Position numbers and translations under genes: made by a program
Notes under the pieces: generated by a model
What the model was told of the DNA's origin: nothing
What the model saw: only the letters and a program-made list of their open reading frames with translations
The model's database searches: none
In this document: positions 33,128 through 41,639 of the stretch, piece after piece
How the letters are laid out: each line of letters starts with the position of its first letter
Position numbering within the stretch: position 1 is the first letter of the stretch
Origin: Romboutsia sp. CE17
GTDB taxonomy: Bacteria > Bacillota > Clostridia > Peptostreptococcales > Peptostreptococcaceae
Length of the DNA: 64,000 bases
Direction of reading: 5' to 3'
Assembly (NCBI RefSeq): GCF_012317385.1
Contig: NZ_CP051144.1
Location: 496,001 to 560,000, forward strand

Positions 33128-33688
33128 CTATAATTCTATAAATTTACCTGTATTTAAATCTATAAATTTAAAATCTAATTCTAACTCATCTTCACCAGAT
33201 TCTATTATTTCAATTGTAGCAACTGAATGAGTACCATCTTTTGGAATAGAGGTACTTCCAGGATTTAAAACCATTAGAGACTCATCAAAGTATAATTCTT
33301 TAACATGAGTGTGTCCAAGGATTAATATATCTGCGCCCATACTTTTAGCTTTTTTTATAGTTTCTTCTTTAGAGTCAGTATAGCCATGAGTTAATAAGAT
33401 TCTTAATTCTCCAAATTGACTTATTACATAAGGGCTTTGAATAGGATGGTTAATAACCATTTGATCAACATCAGCTTCACAATTTCCTTTTGTTATAAGT
33501 ATATTATTCAAGTTATTTAACTTTTCTATTACTCCTTTAGGGTTATAGTCTTTAGGTAAATCATTTCTTGGTCCATGGTAAAGAATATCACCACCATGAA
33601 GTAATACATCACAGTCAGATAACGTTTTTATAGACTTCTCAAAATATTCTAAACTTCCATGAGTATCACTCATTACGCCTATTTTCAT
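33128..33688 (-). CDS. Metallophosphoesterase (YfcE/MJ0936 family phosphodiesterase)
   Basis: A 186-residue protein with the complete phosphoesterase set: SDTHG, LHGGDI, GNCEAD, LTHGYTDS and LGHTHVKE. The YfcE family hydrolyses phosphodiesters with Mn2+; the in vivo substrate is unknown. ATG follows TAGGAGGAATTAC. It lies 30 bases downstream of the NAD kinase gene on the same strand, so the two probably share an mRNA. Confidence 0.9.
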   Translation of the reverse strand: MKIGVMSDTHGSLEYFEKSIKTLSDCDVLLHGGDILYHGPRNDLPKDYNPKGVIEKLNNLNNILITKGNCEADVDQMVINHPIQSPYVISQFGELRILLTHGYTDSKEETIKKAKSMGADILILGHTHVKELYFDESLMVLNPGSTSIPKDGTHSVATIEIIESGEDELELDFKFIDLNTGKFIEL

Positions 33689-33718
33689 TGTAATTCCTCC
33701 TATGTATATTTAGTAAAT

Positions 33719-34519
33719 TTATAAGAACTTTTCAGATACTCTACTCCAAAATTCATAATTAGACATTCTAAGCAAACTAATTTTAATATCTGATGCAAAA
33801 ATTTTGATATCTGAAATTTGATTAAATCTATATTCAACTCCATCAACCACTATTAATATAGAATCTTCAAATCTATATTCAGGTGCAATTTTTATAATAG
33901 AGTCGATTGAAAAAATTATACTAGATGTAAAACATCTATATGCATTAGTGTTTATTGGATAAAGTGGAGTTAACTGCATTAACTCTATACTAGTATCAAC
34001 TATACTTCCACCAGCAGCATAATTGTAAGCAGTGGATCCTGTAGGAGTTGAAACTATCATTCCATCGCCACTAAAATTTTGTATATGTCTATCATTAACC
34101 TTTAGGTTAAGATGTATAGTCCTTGACTTATCCCCTTTTACAACTACCTCATTAATAGCAAAAACATCACAGCAACTTTTATTGCTACAGACACTAGCCT
34201 GAAGAACAGGAACATCTTCTATAACATAATCATGATTTAAATAAGCTTCTATAAACTTGTCTATCTCATTAGGAGATATTTCTGGAAAGAAGCCAAGATG
34301 ACCAGTATTAATTCCTACAATAGGTACTTCTGGAAAATCAAAATCATGAACTGTCTTTAAGAAAGAACCGTCGCCACCTATTGATATAATAAGTTCTGTG
34401 TTGGGATGAAAATCGTAGCATACATCAAATCCTGCATTGATAAGTTTTTCTTTTAATAAACCTCTAGTCTCAATAGATTTATGCACTTGGTTTGAGTTTA
34501 TAGTTATAATTCTTTTCAT
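33719..34519 (-). CDS. nadK: NAD kinase
   Basis: A 266-residue NAD+ kinase making NADP+ from NAD+ and ATP. Diagnostic motifs are GGDGSFLKTVHDF, GINTGHLGF and VSTPTGSTAYNYAAGG. ATG follows AGAGGTGGAAAG. It is the first gene of a two-gene unit with the phosphodiesterase. Unlike many Firmicutes, no recN or argR is beside it. Confidence 0.95.
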   Translation of the reverse strand: MKRIITINSNQVHKSIETRGLLKEKLINAGFDVCYDFHPNTELIISIGGDGSFLKTVHDFDFPEVPIVGINTGHLGFFPEISPNEIDKFIEAYLNHDYVIEDVPVLQASVCSNKSCCDVFAINEVVVKGDKSRTIHLNLKVNDRHIQNFSGDGMIVSTPTGSTAYNYAAGGSIVDTSIELMQLTPLYPINTNAYRCFTSSIIFSIDSIIKIAPEYRFEDSILIVVDGVEYRFNQISDIKIFASDIKISLLRMSNYEFWSRVSEKFL

Positions 34520-34662
34520 CTTTCCACCTCTTTATACTTTGTATTATAACATAATTTAGATATTTCATAGAAAAGATAATAAATTAACATAGTTTTATGC
34601 TTTACTCTAATTATCAGAGATGCTTATTATGATAATTAAAACTTAGAAGGAGGATCAAATAG

Positions 34663-34740
34663 ATTATAATCGTAGAAATAGTAGTAGGATTTATAGGTAT
34701 AACCTTTTATATAATGATTCTAGTTATAAAATTATTATAG
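34663..34740 (+). CDS. Possible 25-residue hydrophobic micropeptide with AUU start
   Basis: A perfect AAGGAGG (34648-34654) is followed eight bases later by ATT, then 25 sense codons encoding one transmembrane helix (IVEIVVGFIGITFYIMILV then IKLL) and TAG. No ATG, GTG or TTG is in a usable place: the codon before the ATT is a stop. The spacing and the wholly hydrophobic product argue that it is real, but the AUU start makes this tentative. It lies in the roughly 300-base gap between nadK and the YbaK-like gene, which otherwise contains an AATTATCA/TGATAATT hairpin at about 34609-34636. Confidence 0.35.
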   Translation: MIIVEIVVGFIGITFYIMILVIKLL

Positions 34741-34833
34741 TTATATATTAAGTAGTTGAAATATTGTATAAATTTTTATAAAATTAAGAATAATTAGTAT
34801 ATTACAATTGGTTTTATAAAGGAGATGTTAGAT

Positions 34834-35322
34834 TTGGCAATAGAAGAAGTAAGAGAATATTTTAAGCAATTTAATAAAGAAAATGATGTGGTGGAGCATG
34901 AAGTATCTAGTGCAACAGTTGAATTAGCAGCGAAGGCTCTTAACGTTATACCTGCAAGAATTGCAAAAACACTTTCTTTTAAAATTAATGATAGTGCGAT
35001 ACTAGTAGTAGCAGCAGGAGATACAAAAATTGATAACAAAAAATTTAAAGCTGAATTTGGATGTAAAGCTAAGATGTTAACTCCAGAAGAAGCATTAGAA
35101 TTCACGGGACATGCAGTTGGAGGTATTTGTCCATTTGCATTAAAAAATAACATAAGCGTATATTTAGATGAATCAATGAAAAGATTTGAAACGGTGTTTC
35201 CAGCAGCAGGAAGTAGTAATTCATCAATAGAGCTTACTTGTGAAGAACTTAGCAAATACTCAAATTGTGCTAAATGGGTTGATGTATGTAAGGGGTATGA
35301 AATGAATAGTATGGAATATTAG
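34834..35322 (+). CDS. YbaK/ProX-type aminoacyl-tRNA editing protein
   Basis: A single-domain YbaK/prolyl-tRNA editing-associated protein of 162 residues. It has the family lysine/GxxxP regions (VIPARIAKTLSF, GHAVGGICPFAL, FPAAGSSNSSIEL). Such proteins hydrolyse mischarged tRNAs, such as Cys- or Ala-tRNA(Pro), in trans. The start is taken as TTG at 34834, nine bases after AAAGGAG. The in-frame ATG at 34825 directly abuts that ribosome binding site and is unlikely. Confidence 0.85.
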   Translation: MAIEEVREYFKQFNKENDVVEHEVSSATVELAAKALNVIPARIAKTLSFKINDSAILVVAAGDTKIDNKKFKAEFGCKAKMLTPEEALEFTGHAVGGICPFALKNNISVYLDESMKRFETVFPAAGSSNSSIELTCEELSKYSNCAKWVDVCKGYEMNSMEY

Positions 35323-35390
35323 GTACTTTTTAGAATATGTAGCAAATGTTCCAACTATAAAATTAAAAACTATAATGAAATTTTATTATA

Positions 35391-35430
35391 AAAGTAGCCT
35401 ATATAGAAATTTAGATGGGCTACTTTTTTA
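35391..35430 (+). terminator. Terminator after YbaK-like gene
   Basis: AAAAGTAGCC (35391-35400) pairs with GGCTACTTTT (35418-35427), followed by T. Confidence 0.85.
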
Positions 35431-35564
35431 TATCTATTATTTATACATTGTGATTTTTACTACATTAATTATAAACTATATAAAGAAATCTTAAAATGTA
35501 TTATCTAATATTTAAAAATAGTGTAAAATATATAATGTTATAAAATTTGAGAGTAGGTGTAGAC

Positions 35565-36467
35565 TTGTTTAATAAAAAAGATCAAAAGTATAATTTAATA
35601 TCATATATAAATGAAGAAGATTTAACCTTAAAAGAGATATTATTAGATAAATTAAATTTCTCAGTAAGATCCCTATCAAAAATGAAAAGAGAAAAATCGG
35701 TATTAGTAAATGGAGAATTTAAAAAGCTAAGCTCGAATATAGTAAAGGGAGATTTAATAGAAGTTAGAATAGATGAAGATATGGCTAATTTTGAGCCTCA
35801 AGATTTAAATTTAAACATAATATATGATGATTTTGATATAATTATGGTAAATAAGCCGCCTTTTATGGTGGTTCACCCGACTAAAAGTCATTTTGATAAA
35901 ACTATTGCAAATGGTGTAACTGATTACATAATAAAAAAGAATGAAAAAGTAAAGGTAAGATTTGTAAATAGATTAGATATGAATACCTCTGGTCTTGTTA
36001 TAGTTGCAAAGAATGCTTATGCTCACCATGTACTATCAAAAGATATGAGTGATGATAAGGTTATTAAAAGATATATAACAGTTGTAAATGGTGTAGTTGA
36101 AAATGATGAAGGAACTATAAATCAGCCAATATATAGACCTACTGAAGATAGTATAAAAAGAGTTGTTGATGAAAGAGGTCAAGCATCTGTAACTCATTAT
36201 AAAGTATTGGAAAGATTAAATAATGCTACAGTTTTAGAGGTAAAACTAGAAACTGGTAGAACACATCAAATAAGAGTTCATATGAATTTTATTGGACATG
36301 GTATAATAGGAGATGAGCTATACGGTTATGTGAATGAAGACCTAATAAATAGACAAGCACTTCATGCATATAGCTTAGAATTTATGCAACCAAGAACTAA
36401 GGAGATTTTAGAGTTTAAGGCAGAAATTCCAAATGATATGAAGGATTTAATAGAAAAATTAAGATAG
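35565..36467 (+). CDS. RluA/RluD-family rRNA pseudouridine synthase
   Basis: A pseudouridine synthase of about 300 residues. An N-terminal S4-like RNA-binding segment (LSKMKREKSVLVNGE) is followed by the catalytic domain with NRLDMNTSGLVIVAKN, which holds the nucleophilic Asp, and LETGRTHQIRVHM. It isomerises uridines in 23S rRNA or tRNA; the exact site is not deducible. The start is set at TTG 35565, after GTAGGTG. An upstream in-frame TTG at 35547 has no ribosome binding site. NdpA-like follows 10 bases later. Confidence 0.9.
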   Translation: MFNKKDQKYNLISYINEEDLTLKEILLDKLNFSVRSLSKMKREKSVLVNGEFKKLSSNIVKGDLIEVRIDEDMANFEPQDLNLNIIYDDFDIIMVNKPPFMVVHPTKSHFDKTIANGVTDYIIKKNEKVKVRFVNRLDMNTSGLVIVAKNAYAHHVLSKDMSDDKVIKRYITVVNGVVENDEGTINQPIYRPTEDSIKRVVDERGQASVTHYKVLERLNNATVLEVKLETGRTHQIRVHMNFIGHGIIGDELYGYVNEDLINRQALHAYSLEFMQPRTKEILEFKAEIPNDMKDLIEKLR

Positions 36468-36477
36468 AGGTGAGATT

Positions 36478-37482
36478 ATGGTAATACATAAGTTTATAAT
36501 ACATGTACTGGACAAAAATAATGATACTCCAATATTAAATGATTATGAAGGAAGAATAAGTCCTGAAGTAGATAAGTTTTTCCAAAAAGTAATGAATAGA
36601 GTAGCTAAGGATGATGACCTAAGAAAAGCAGTTTTCAAAAATTATAATGATAACTTAATAAAAAACTGTTGTGAGCAAATAATATATGATGAAAATACAT
36701 TTTTACAAAACTCAAAAGAAATAGCAGCATATCTTTTTGATGTAATGAAAATAAATGCAGAAATAGAGTCTTGCGATTTAGCTATATGTTTATATACAGT
36801 AAAAGATGAGAAGTATGTTGGAATAGTAAAACTAGACTATAAAAGATTATATACACATTCTATAGAATTACTAGATGAGAAGTTTAATATACAGATGGTA
36901 AGTAATGAGATAGGTATACCTGAAACGGGAAGACAAAAACAAGCGGCTATAGTTGGAACAAATGGTATAAATGATGAATATCACTTAAGAGTTTTGGATA
37001 AAGATGCTGAAAAAGAAGGAAGTGAATCTAAATTTGTTTCTGAATTTTTAAATGCAAAAAAAGTTGATGATGATAAATATAAAACTAAAGTATTTAAGAA
37101 TACAGCAGAAAGCTGGATAACTAATGCTTTAAGTAATGATATAAAAAAAGCAGAAGATATAAGAAGTGTACTTAATTATACTTTAAAAGAAAAGCAAGAA
37201 ATAAATGTTCAAGATTTTATTGAAAGCAATTTAAATGATGATGAGTTAAAAGAAAGTTTTAAAGAGCACTTAGAAGATAAAGGATTAGATGAAAGTTTTA
37301 ATATAGATAAAAAATGGGTTGAAAAAAAGCTTAAGAAAAGAAGTATAAGAACAGATAATGGATTTGATATAAAAGGTAATTTATCTGATTTTGAAGATCC
37401 AATGAAATATAGTGTTAGACAAAATGAAAATGGAACTATAGATATAGTTATAAAAAACGTTAATTTTTATGAAGAAAAATAA
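36478..37482 (+). CDS. Nucleoid-associated protein (NdpA/YejK family)
   Basis: A 334-residue protein matching the 37-kDa nucleoid-associated family: it begins VIHKFIIHVLD, has the EIASCDLAICLY-like segment (IESCDLAICLY) and the middle KYVGIVKLDYK. It is abundant on the nucleoid in other bacteria, with an uncertain molecular role. ATG follows GAGGTGAG. It is co-directional with and 10 bases after the pseudouridine synthase gene, hence likely one operon. Confidence 0.8.
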   Translation: MVIHKFIIHVLDKNNDTPILNDYEGRISPEVDKFFQKVMNRVAKDDDLRKAVFKNYNDNLIKNCCEQIIYDENTFLQNSKEIAAYLFDVMKINAEIESCDLAICLYTVKDEKYVGIVKLDYKRLYTHSIELLDEKFNIQMVSNEIGIPETGRQKQAAIVGTNGINDEYHLRVLDKDAEKEGSESKFVSEFLNAKKVDDDKYKTKVFKNTAESWITNALSNDIKKAEDIRSVLNYTLKEKQEINVQDFIESNLNDDELKESFKEHLEDKGLDESFNIDKKWVEKKLKKRSIRTDNGFDIKGNLSDFEDPMKYSVRQNENGTIDIVIKNVNFYEEK

Positions 37483-37486
37483 TAAT

Positions 37487-37524
37487 AAAAAATGCTGGTT
37501 CAATTTTGAATCAGCATTTTTTTA
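37487..37524. terminator. Bidirectional terminator
   Basis: AAAATGCTGGTTCA pairs with TGAATCAGCATTTT (one G-U) with T runs on both sides, between the converging NdpA-like and NlpC/P60 genes. Confidence 0.85.
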
Positions 37525-37525
37525 T

Positions 37526-39160
37526 TTATAAAACTCTTTTTGCATGTAAGTACACATTATTCCAATAAGTAGTATTTATTTTTACAATTTGAACATTTTG
37601 TCCAGGTTTTGGAGAATGAATCATTTCATTATTTCCTATATAAATACCAACATGGCTAACATTACCAGTTCCATTGGTACTTGAGAATATTAAATCTCCA
37701 GGCATTAAATCACTTTTACTTATAGTATCGCCAACTTTAGCTTGTTCACTAGAAGTTCTAGGTAATGAAATATTTGCAGCATTCTTATAAACATAGCTAG
37801 TAAGACCAGAACAATCAAACGAATCAGGCCCAGTTGCACCCCAAACATAAGGTTTACCTATTTGTTTTTTAGCTAAATCTATAACAGCATCAATCTTATT
37901 TGGATTTGTACTGTTTGTAGAATCATTATTTGTATCATCAGAAGGAAGCGTTCCTAAAGTAATATATTGAGAGCTAACCCAACCTGTAGATCCATTAGAT
38001 AATTCAATCTTATACCACCCATTAGAGGAGCTTAAAATATTAACAACATCGCCTTTGTAAAGTTTACCAATAATAGAGTAGTTTGTACCAGCGCCTTGTC
38101 TAACATTTAGAGCAGAAGTATTAACCGTACCTTTTTTATTAATTTCTGTACTATCTTCAGAATCAGAAGGGGTATTAGCAGAATCAGAAGATGAATCATT
38201 TAAAGTAATATATTGAGAGCTAACCCAACCTGTAGACCCATTAGATAATTTAATCTTATACCACCCATTAGAGGAGCTTAAAATATTAACAACATCGCCT
38301 TTGTAAAGTTTACCAATAATAGAGTAGTTTGTACTAGCACCTTGTCTAACATTAAGTGCAGAAGTATTAACCGTACCTTTTTTATTAGTTACTGTACTAT
38401 CTTCAGAATCAGAAGGAGTATTAGCAGAATCAGAAGATGAATCATTTAAAGTAATATATTGAGAGCTAACCCAACCTGTAGATCCATTAGATAATTTAAT
38501 CTTATACCACCCATTAGAGGAACTTAAAATATTAACAACATCGCCTTTGTAAAGTTTACCAATAATAGAGTAGTTTGTACTAGCACCTTGTCTAATATTA
38601 AGTGCAGAAGTATTAACCGTACCTTTTTTATTAGTTACTGTACTATCTTCAGAATCAGAAGGAGTATTAGCAGAATCAGAAGATGAATCATTTAAAGTAA
38701 TATATTGAGAGCTAACCCAACCTGTAGATCCATTAGATAATTCAATCTTATACCATCCATTAGAGGAGCTTAGAATATTAACAACATCGCCTTTGTAAAG
38801 TTTACCAATAATAGAATAGTTTGTGCCAGCGCCTTGTCTAATATTAAGTGCAGAAGTATTAACCGTACCATTATTTTGAGAGTTTGCGCTATGATTCGTA
38901 TCTATATATTGAGAACTAGACCAACCAATTGTACCATTAGAAAGTTTAACTTTATACCAATCATTAGAACTATCTAAAATATCAACTTTATCGCCCTTAT
39001 AAAGTTTGCCTATAATAGAATGATTTGTACCAGCACCACTTCTAACATTTAAAGCACTGGTGTTAACCACACCTATCTGGGCTGCACTTGCTTCAGAGCT
39101 ATTTATAGCTAGAACAGCAGAAGTTACAGCTATAGACATAAATAAATTCTTTTTTATCAT
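37526..39160 (-). CDS. Secreted cell-wall hydrolase with five SH3 domains and NlpC/P60
   Basis: A 544-residue secreted protein with a signal peptide (MIKKNLFMSIAVTSAVLAI, cleavage after SEASA). Five bacterial SH3 repeats (VNTSALNVRSG/NIRQG) are joined by Ser/Asp-rich linkers. A C-terminal NlpC/P60 domain carries Cys in FDCSGLTSYVY and His in SHVGIYIG and MIHSP. It should bind peptidoglycan through SH3 and cut D-Glu-diaminopimelate stem bonds. SH3 copies 2-5 and their linkers are near-identical at DNA level with a 246-base period. ATG follows ATAGGAGGATAATAA. Confidence 0.93.
   Translation of the reverse strand: MIKKNLFMSIAVTSAVLAINSSEASAAQIGVVNTSALNVRSGAGTNHSIIGKLYKGDKVDILDSSNDWYKVKLSNGTIGWSSSQYIDTNHSANSQNNGTVNTSALNIRQGAGTNYSIIGKLYKGDVVNILSSSNGWYKIELSNGSTGWVSSQYITLNDSSSDSANTPSDSEDSTVTNKKGTVNTSALNIRQGASTNYSIIGKLYKGDVVNILSSSNGWYKIKLSNGSTGWVSSQYITLNDSSSDSANTPSDSEDSTVTNKKGTVNTSALNVRQGASTNYSIIGKLYKGDVVNILSSSNGWYKIKLSNGSTGWVSSQYITLNDSSSDSANTPSDSEDSTEINKKGTVNTSALNVRQGAGTNYSIIGKLYKGDVVNILSSSNGWYKIELSNGSTGWVSSQYITLGTLPSDDTNNDSTNSTNPNKIDAVIDLAKKQIGKPYVWGATGPDSFDCSGLTSYVYKNAANISLPRTSSEQAKVGDTISKSDLMPGDLIFSSTNGTGNVSHVGIYIGNNEMIHSPKPGQNVQIVKINTTYWNNVYLHAKRVL
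37935..38875 (-). repeat. Four tandem 246-bp repeats encoding SH3 domain plus linker
   Basis: The landmark GAGCTAACCC recurs at 37971, 38217, 38463 and 38709, exactly 246 bases (82 codons) apart, with only scattered substitutions. The outermost N-terminal SH3 copy is more diverged. Copy number is likely to vary by recombination. Confidence 0.9.
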
Positions 39161-39311
39161 TTATTATCCTCCTATAAATTATCCAAACATATAATGTAAA
39201 AAAATAGAAAATATATTATAAATATAACATTAAAATAATACTGATGTAAATATAGGTAAGTATAAGGCATGTAAATCTTAGTATAAAACTTTAGAATAAT
39301 TAAGTACAAGC

Positions 39312-39338
39312 ACAGAGTATAAAATATAAGCATATATT
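39312..39338 (+). promoter_or_regulatory. Sigma-K-type promoter of the micro-protein at 39384
   Basis: AC (39312-39313), exactly 17 bases, then CATATATT (39331-39338), fitting the sigma-K consensus AC-N17-CATANNNT. It lies 45 bases before the start codon. Confidence 0.65.
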
Positions 39339-39383
39339 ATATCATGGAGGAAATATAATAATACATATATAAGGAGGGTATAT

Positions 39384-39608
39384 ATGAGCCAAATAAGTGA
39401 TTTAGTAAGAGGTTTTGATTTTATAGACGATAATCCTATGATAGTTTTTCTGATTTTTGGTGTAATTATATTTTTTGCTCTTTCAAGTAATAATTGTGGT
39501 GGATTTTTAGAACAAAATAATGCTTTAATTTGGATTATACTTATAATATTTATTTTATTTTTACTGAATAACAATTGCGATAATGATTATGATTGTTGTT
39601 GCGAATAA
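39384..39608 (+). CDS. Small two-helix membrane protein with Cys-rich tail (family A)
   Basis: A 74-residue protein with two hydrophobic stretches (MIVFLIFGVIIFFALSS and ALIWIILIIFILFLL) and a Cys/Asp tail (CDNDYDCCCE). It shares the N/D-A-L-I-W-I-x-L-I-x-x-L-L core and terminal cysteines with the proteins at 49420 and 49780. ATG follows AAGGAGGG. A sigma-K-type promoter lies upstream and a terminator downstream. No known family is recognised. A spore-envelope role is inferred from the promoter. Confidence 0.78.
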   Translation: MSQISDLVRGFDFIDDNPMIVFLIFGVIIFFALSSNNCGGFLEQNNALIWIILIIFILFLLNNNCDNDYDCCCE

Positions 39609-39616
39609 ATAAATTT

Positions 39617-39650
39617 AAAAATAAGGGATATACTACCTTATTTTTTTTAT
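39617..39650 (+). terminator. Terminator of micro-protein gene
   Basis: AAAATAAGG (39617-39625) pairs with CCTTATTTT (39636-39644), followed by a T tract. Confidence 0.85.
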
Positions 39651-39678
39651 TATTTTCCAATTATACTACGTAAAAATA

Positions 39679-39719
39679 TTGATAAATGAAAATATATATG
39701 ATAACATACTAGTATGTTA
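39679..39719 (+). promoter_or_regulatory. Promoter and palindromic operator of the GntR gene
   Basis: TTGATA (39679-39684), 17 bases, TAACAT (39702-39707). The -10 lies inside a perfect 18-base palindrome, TAACATACT.AGTATGTTA (39702-39719), centred on CTAG. A related palindrome overlaps the -10 of the downstream operon, which suggests autoregulation. The 170-base leader after it contains another 15-bp inverted repeat (39772-39786 with 39799-39813). Confidence 0.6.
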
Positions 39720-39889
39720 AAAAAATAATTATCTTATTTTAAGGGGAGATATAGAGTTTTATGCTAATATAAAAAGTTATATTAATATCAAATAAAGCAT
39801 TAATATAACTTTTATGGTATAATAAAAGTATTGTGCAATAAAACGTTTATAGGATAGAATCCTAAATATATAGGTATGGAGAGATTATA

Positions 39890-40585
39890 GTGAAACTATA
39901 CGAAAAAAAACATAAAGAAACGGGAAAAGATTATGCATATAGGGTATTAAAAGACAATATAATGTCTATTGAGTTAAAACCGGGGGATTTACTAAGCGAA
40001 TCAGATTTATCGCAAAAATTAAATATATCAAGAACTCCAATAAGGGAAGTTTTAATGAGATTAAAATCAGAGCATCTTATAGAAGTTAAGCCTCAGTCAG
40101 GAACGTATATATCTTTAATGGATTGGAATTTAATCGAAGAAGCGGTATTTATGAGATATACTTTAGAAAAAGAAGTATTAAGAGAGGCTTGTATAAATTT
40201 TCCAGAAAATTTATTGATTGAATTAGAAAAAAATATATTTGCTCAAAGTTTAATTATAAATCAAGAAGATAATGATATAGAATTTCATAAATTAGACAAA
40301 GAGTTCCATAAGTTATTATTTTTAGGAACAAATAAAGTTCATATTTGGGATAGTATAACAAGTTTAAGTACTCATTACAATAGAATGAGATTATTATCAG
40401 AGATGAACTCTAATAAACAACAAATAGTAGAGCAACATAAAGTATATTTAGAAATGATAAAAAATAAATCTTTAGAAGACTTAGATAAAGTTATAGAATG
40501 TCATATAAAATCACCAGTAAAAGATTGGGATTTAATGATAGAAGAAAGAGAAGATCTTAAATCATATATAAAAAACAAAAAGTAG
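39890..40585 (+). CDS. GntR-family (FCD/FadR-type) regulator of glucuronate genes
   Basis: A 231-residue regulator starting with GTG after TGGAGAG. The N-terminal winged helix-turn-helix has LSESDLSQKLNISRTPIREVLMRL, and an all-helical FCD effector domain with its metal/ligand histidines (HKLDKEFHKLL, EQHKVYL, ECHIKSP) follows. FCD regulators next to hexuronate genes usually respond to a pathway sugar acid and repress it. The matching operators here and before the SDR gene support this. The ligand is unproven. Confidence 0.88.
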   Translation: MKLYEKKHKETGKDYAYRVLKDNIMSIELKPGDLLSESDLSQKLNISRTPIREVLMRLKSEHLIEVKPQSGTYISLMDWNLIEEAVFMRYTLEKEVLREACINFPENLLIELEKNIFAQSLIINQEDNDIEFHKLDKEFHKLLFLGTNKVHIWDSITSLSTHYNRMRLLSEMNSNKQQIVEQHKVYLEMIKNKSLEDLDKVIECHIKSPVKDWDLMIEEREDLKSYIKNKK

Positions 40586-40590
40586 ACTGA

Positions 40591-40637
40591 AAAACTCTTT
40601 ATCTTAAAATCTATACTTTAAGGTAAAGAGTTTTTGT
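40591..40637 (+). terminator. Terminator of the GntR gene
   Basis: Sixteen-base arms (40591-40606 and 40619-40634, one G-U) followed by TTTTT. It separates the regulator from the catabolic operon. Confidence 0.85.
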
Positions 40638-40702
40638 ATATAAAATAAAAAGTTATTTTATTAATATTCATGCAAAAATGAAAAAGATTTCCTAAAAAAA
40701 TG

Positions 40703-40735
40703 TTGAATTATTTCTTTTTGTGTGCTAGTATACAA
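40703..40735 (+). promoter_or_regulatory. Promoter and operator of the glucuronate operon
   Basis: TTGAAT (40703-40708), 17 bases, TAGTAT (40726-40731). An imperfect 18-base palindrome, TTGTGTGCT.AGTATACAA (40718-40735, 7 of 9 matched), is centred on the same CTAG as the regulator's own operator and covers the -10. Confidence 0.6.
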
Positions 40736-40766
40736 GTATAATAAAAAGTTCTTAGGAGGAGTAAAA

Positions 40767-41618
40767 ATGAAATTACCATTTAGTATTGATTTAAAAGATA
40801 AAGTTTGTGTAGTAACAGGTGGAGCAGGAGTGCTTTGCGGTGCTATGGTAGATGCTTTAGCAGCTTGTGGTGCAAAAGTAGCTATACTTTCATTAGGACA
40901 AGAGTCTTGCGATAGAAAAGCAGAAGAAGTAAGAGCTAATGGAGGACAAGCAATAGGAATAGATTGTAATGTTTTAGATAAAGAAAGCTTAAAGAGAGCT
41001 CATGAAATAATATTAAAAGAATTTGGTCCATGTGACATACTAATAAATGGAGCTGGTGGAAACCATCCTAAAGGAACAACAACTAACGAATACTTATTAG
41101 AAGAAGATTTAGCAAATGATGAATTAACAACATTCTTTGACTTAGATCAAAAAGGTGTTGAATTCGTATTCAATTTAAACTACTTAGGAACATTACTTCC
41201 ATCTCAAGAGTTTGCTAAAGATATGATAAATAGAAAAGGGTGTACAATAATAAATATATCTTCAATGAACGCTTTCACACCATTAACTAAGATACCAGCT
41301 TACTCAGGTGCAAAAGCAGCAGTAAGTAACTTTACTCAATGGTTAGCAGTTCATATGTCTAAAGTAGGAATAAGAGTTAATGCAATAGCACCAGGATTCT
41401 TTGTAACTGCTCAAAATCAAAAGTTATTATTTAACGAAGATGGAACACCTACTGCAAGAACAGCTAAAATATTAAACAGCACTCCAATGGATAGATTTGG
41501 TGAAGCTGATGAATTATTAGGAACTTTACTATACTTAGTAAGTGAAGAAGCTTCAGGATTTGTAAATGGTGTTGTTATACCAGTAGACGGAGCATTCTCA
41601 GCTTATTCAGGTGTATAA
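40767..41618 (+). CDS. SDR-family fructuronate reductase / D-mannonate oxidoreductase
   Basis: A 283-residue short-chain dehydrogenase with a Rossmann motif (VTGGAGVLCG), NGAGGN, an active-site Ser in INISSMNAF, and YSGAKAAV (YxxxK). It starts at ATG 40767 after TAGGAGGAG; an in-frame GTG 45 bases upstream lies in the promoter. SDR enzymes of this subgroup sit beside uxuA and reduce fructuronate to mannonate in place of the long-chain UxuB. The substrate is inferred from context. Confidence 0.85.
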   Translation: MKLPFSIDLKDKVCVVTGGAGVLCGAMVDALAACGAKVAILSLGQESCDRKAEEVRANGGQAIGIDCNVLDKESLKRAHEIILKEFGPCDILINGAGGNHPKGTTTNEYLLEEDLANDELTTFFDLDQKGVEFVFNLNYLGTLLPSQEFAKDMINRKGCTIINISSMNAFTPLTKIPAYSGAKAAVSNFTQWLAVHMSKVGIRVNAIAPGFFVTAQNQKLLFNEDGTPTARTAKILNSTPMDRFGEADELLGTLLYLVSEEASGFVNGVVIPVDGAFSAYSGV

Positions 41619-41639
41619 AAAATAGGGGGATAAAAGGCA

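Noticed and set aside
34588-34595. CATAGTTT upstream of the AUU micropeptide as a sigma-K -10
   Set aside because: No AC at 14-17 bases upstream, unlike the eight accepted promoters.
37935-38875. Evenly spaced repeats resembling a CRISPR array
   Set aside because: The period is 246 bases, the units are coding SH3 domains in frame, and no short palindromic repeat with unique spacers is present. The Fe-S nuclease at 15169 is AddB-like, with no cas neighbours.
40737-40742. TATAAT as the -10 of the glucuronate operon
   Set aside because: No -35 at a usable distance; TTGAAT pairs at 17 bases with TAGTAT at 40726, which also carries the operator.
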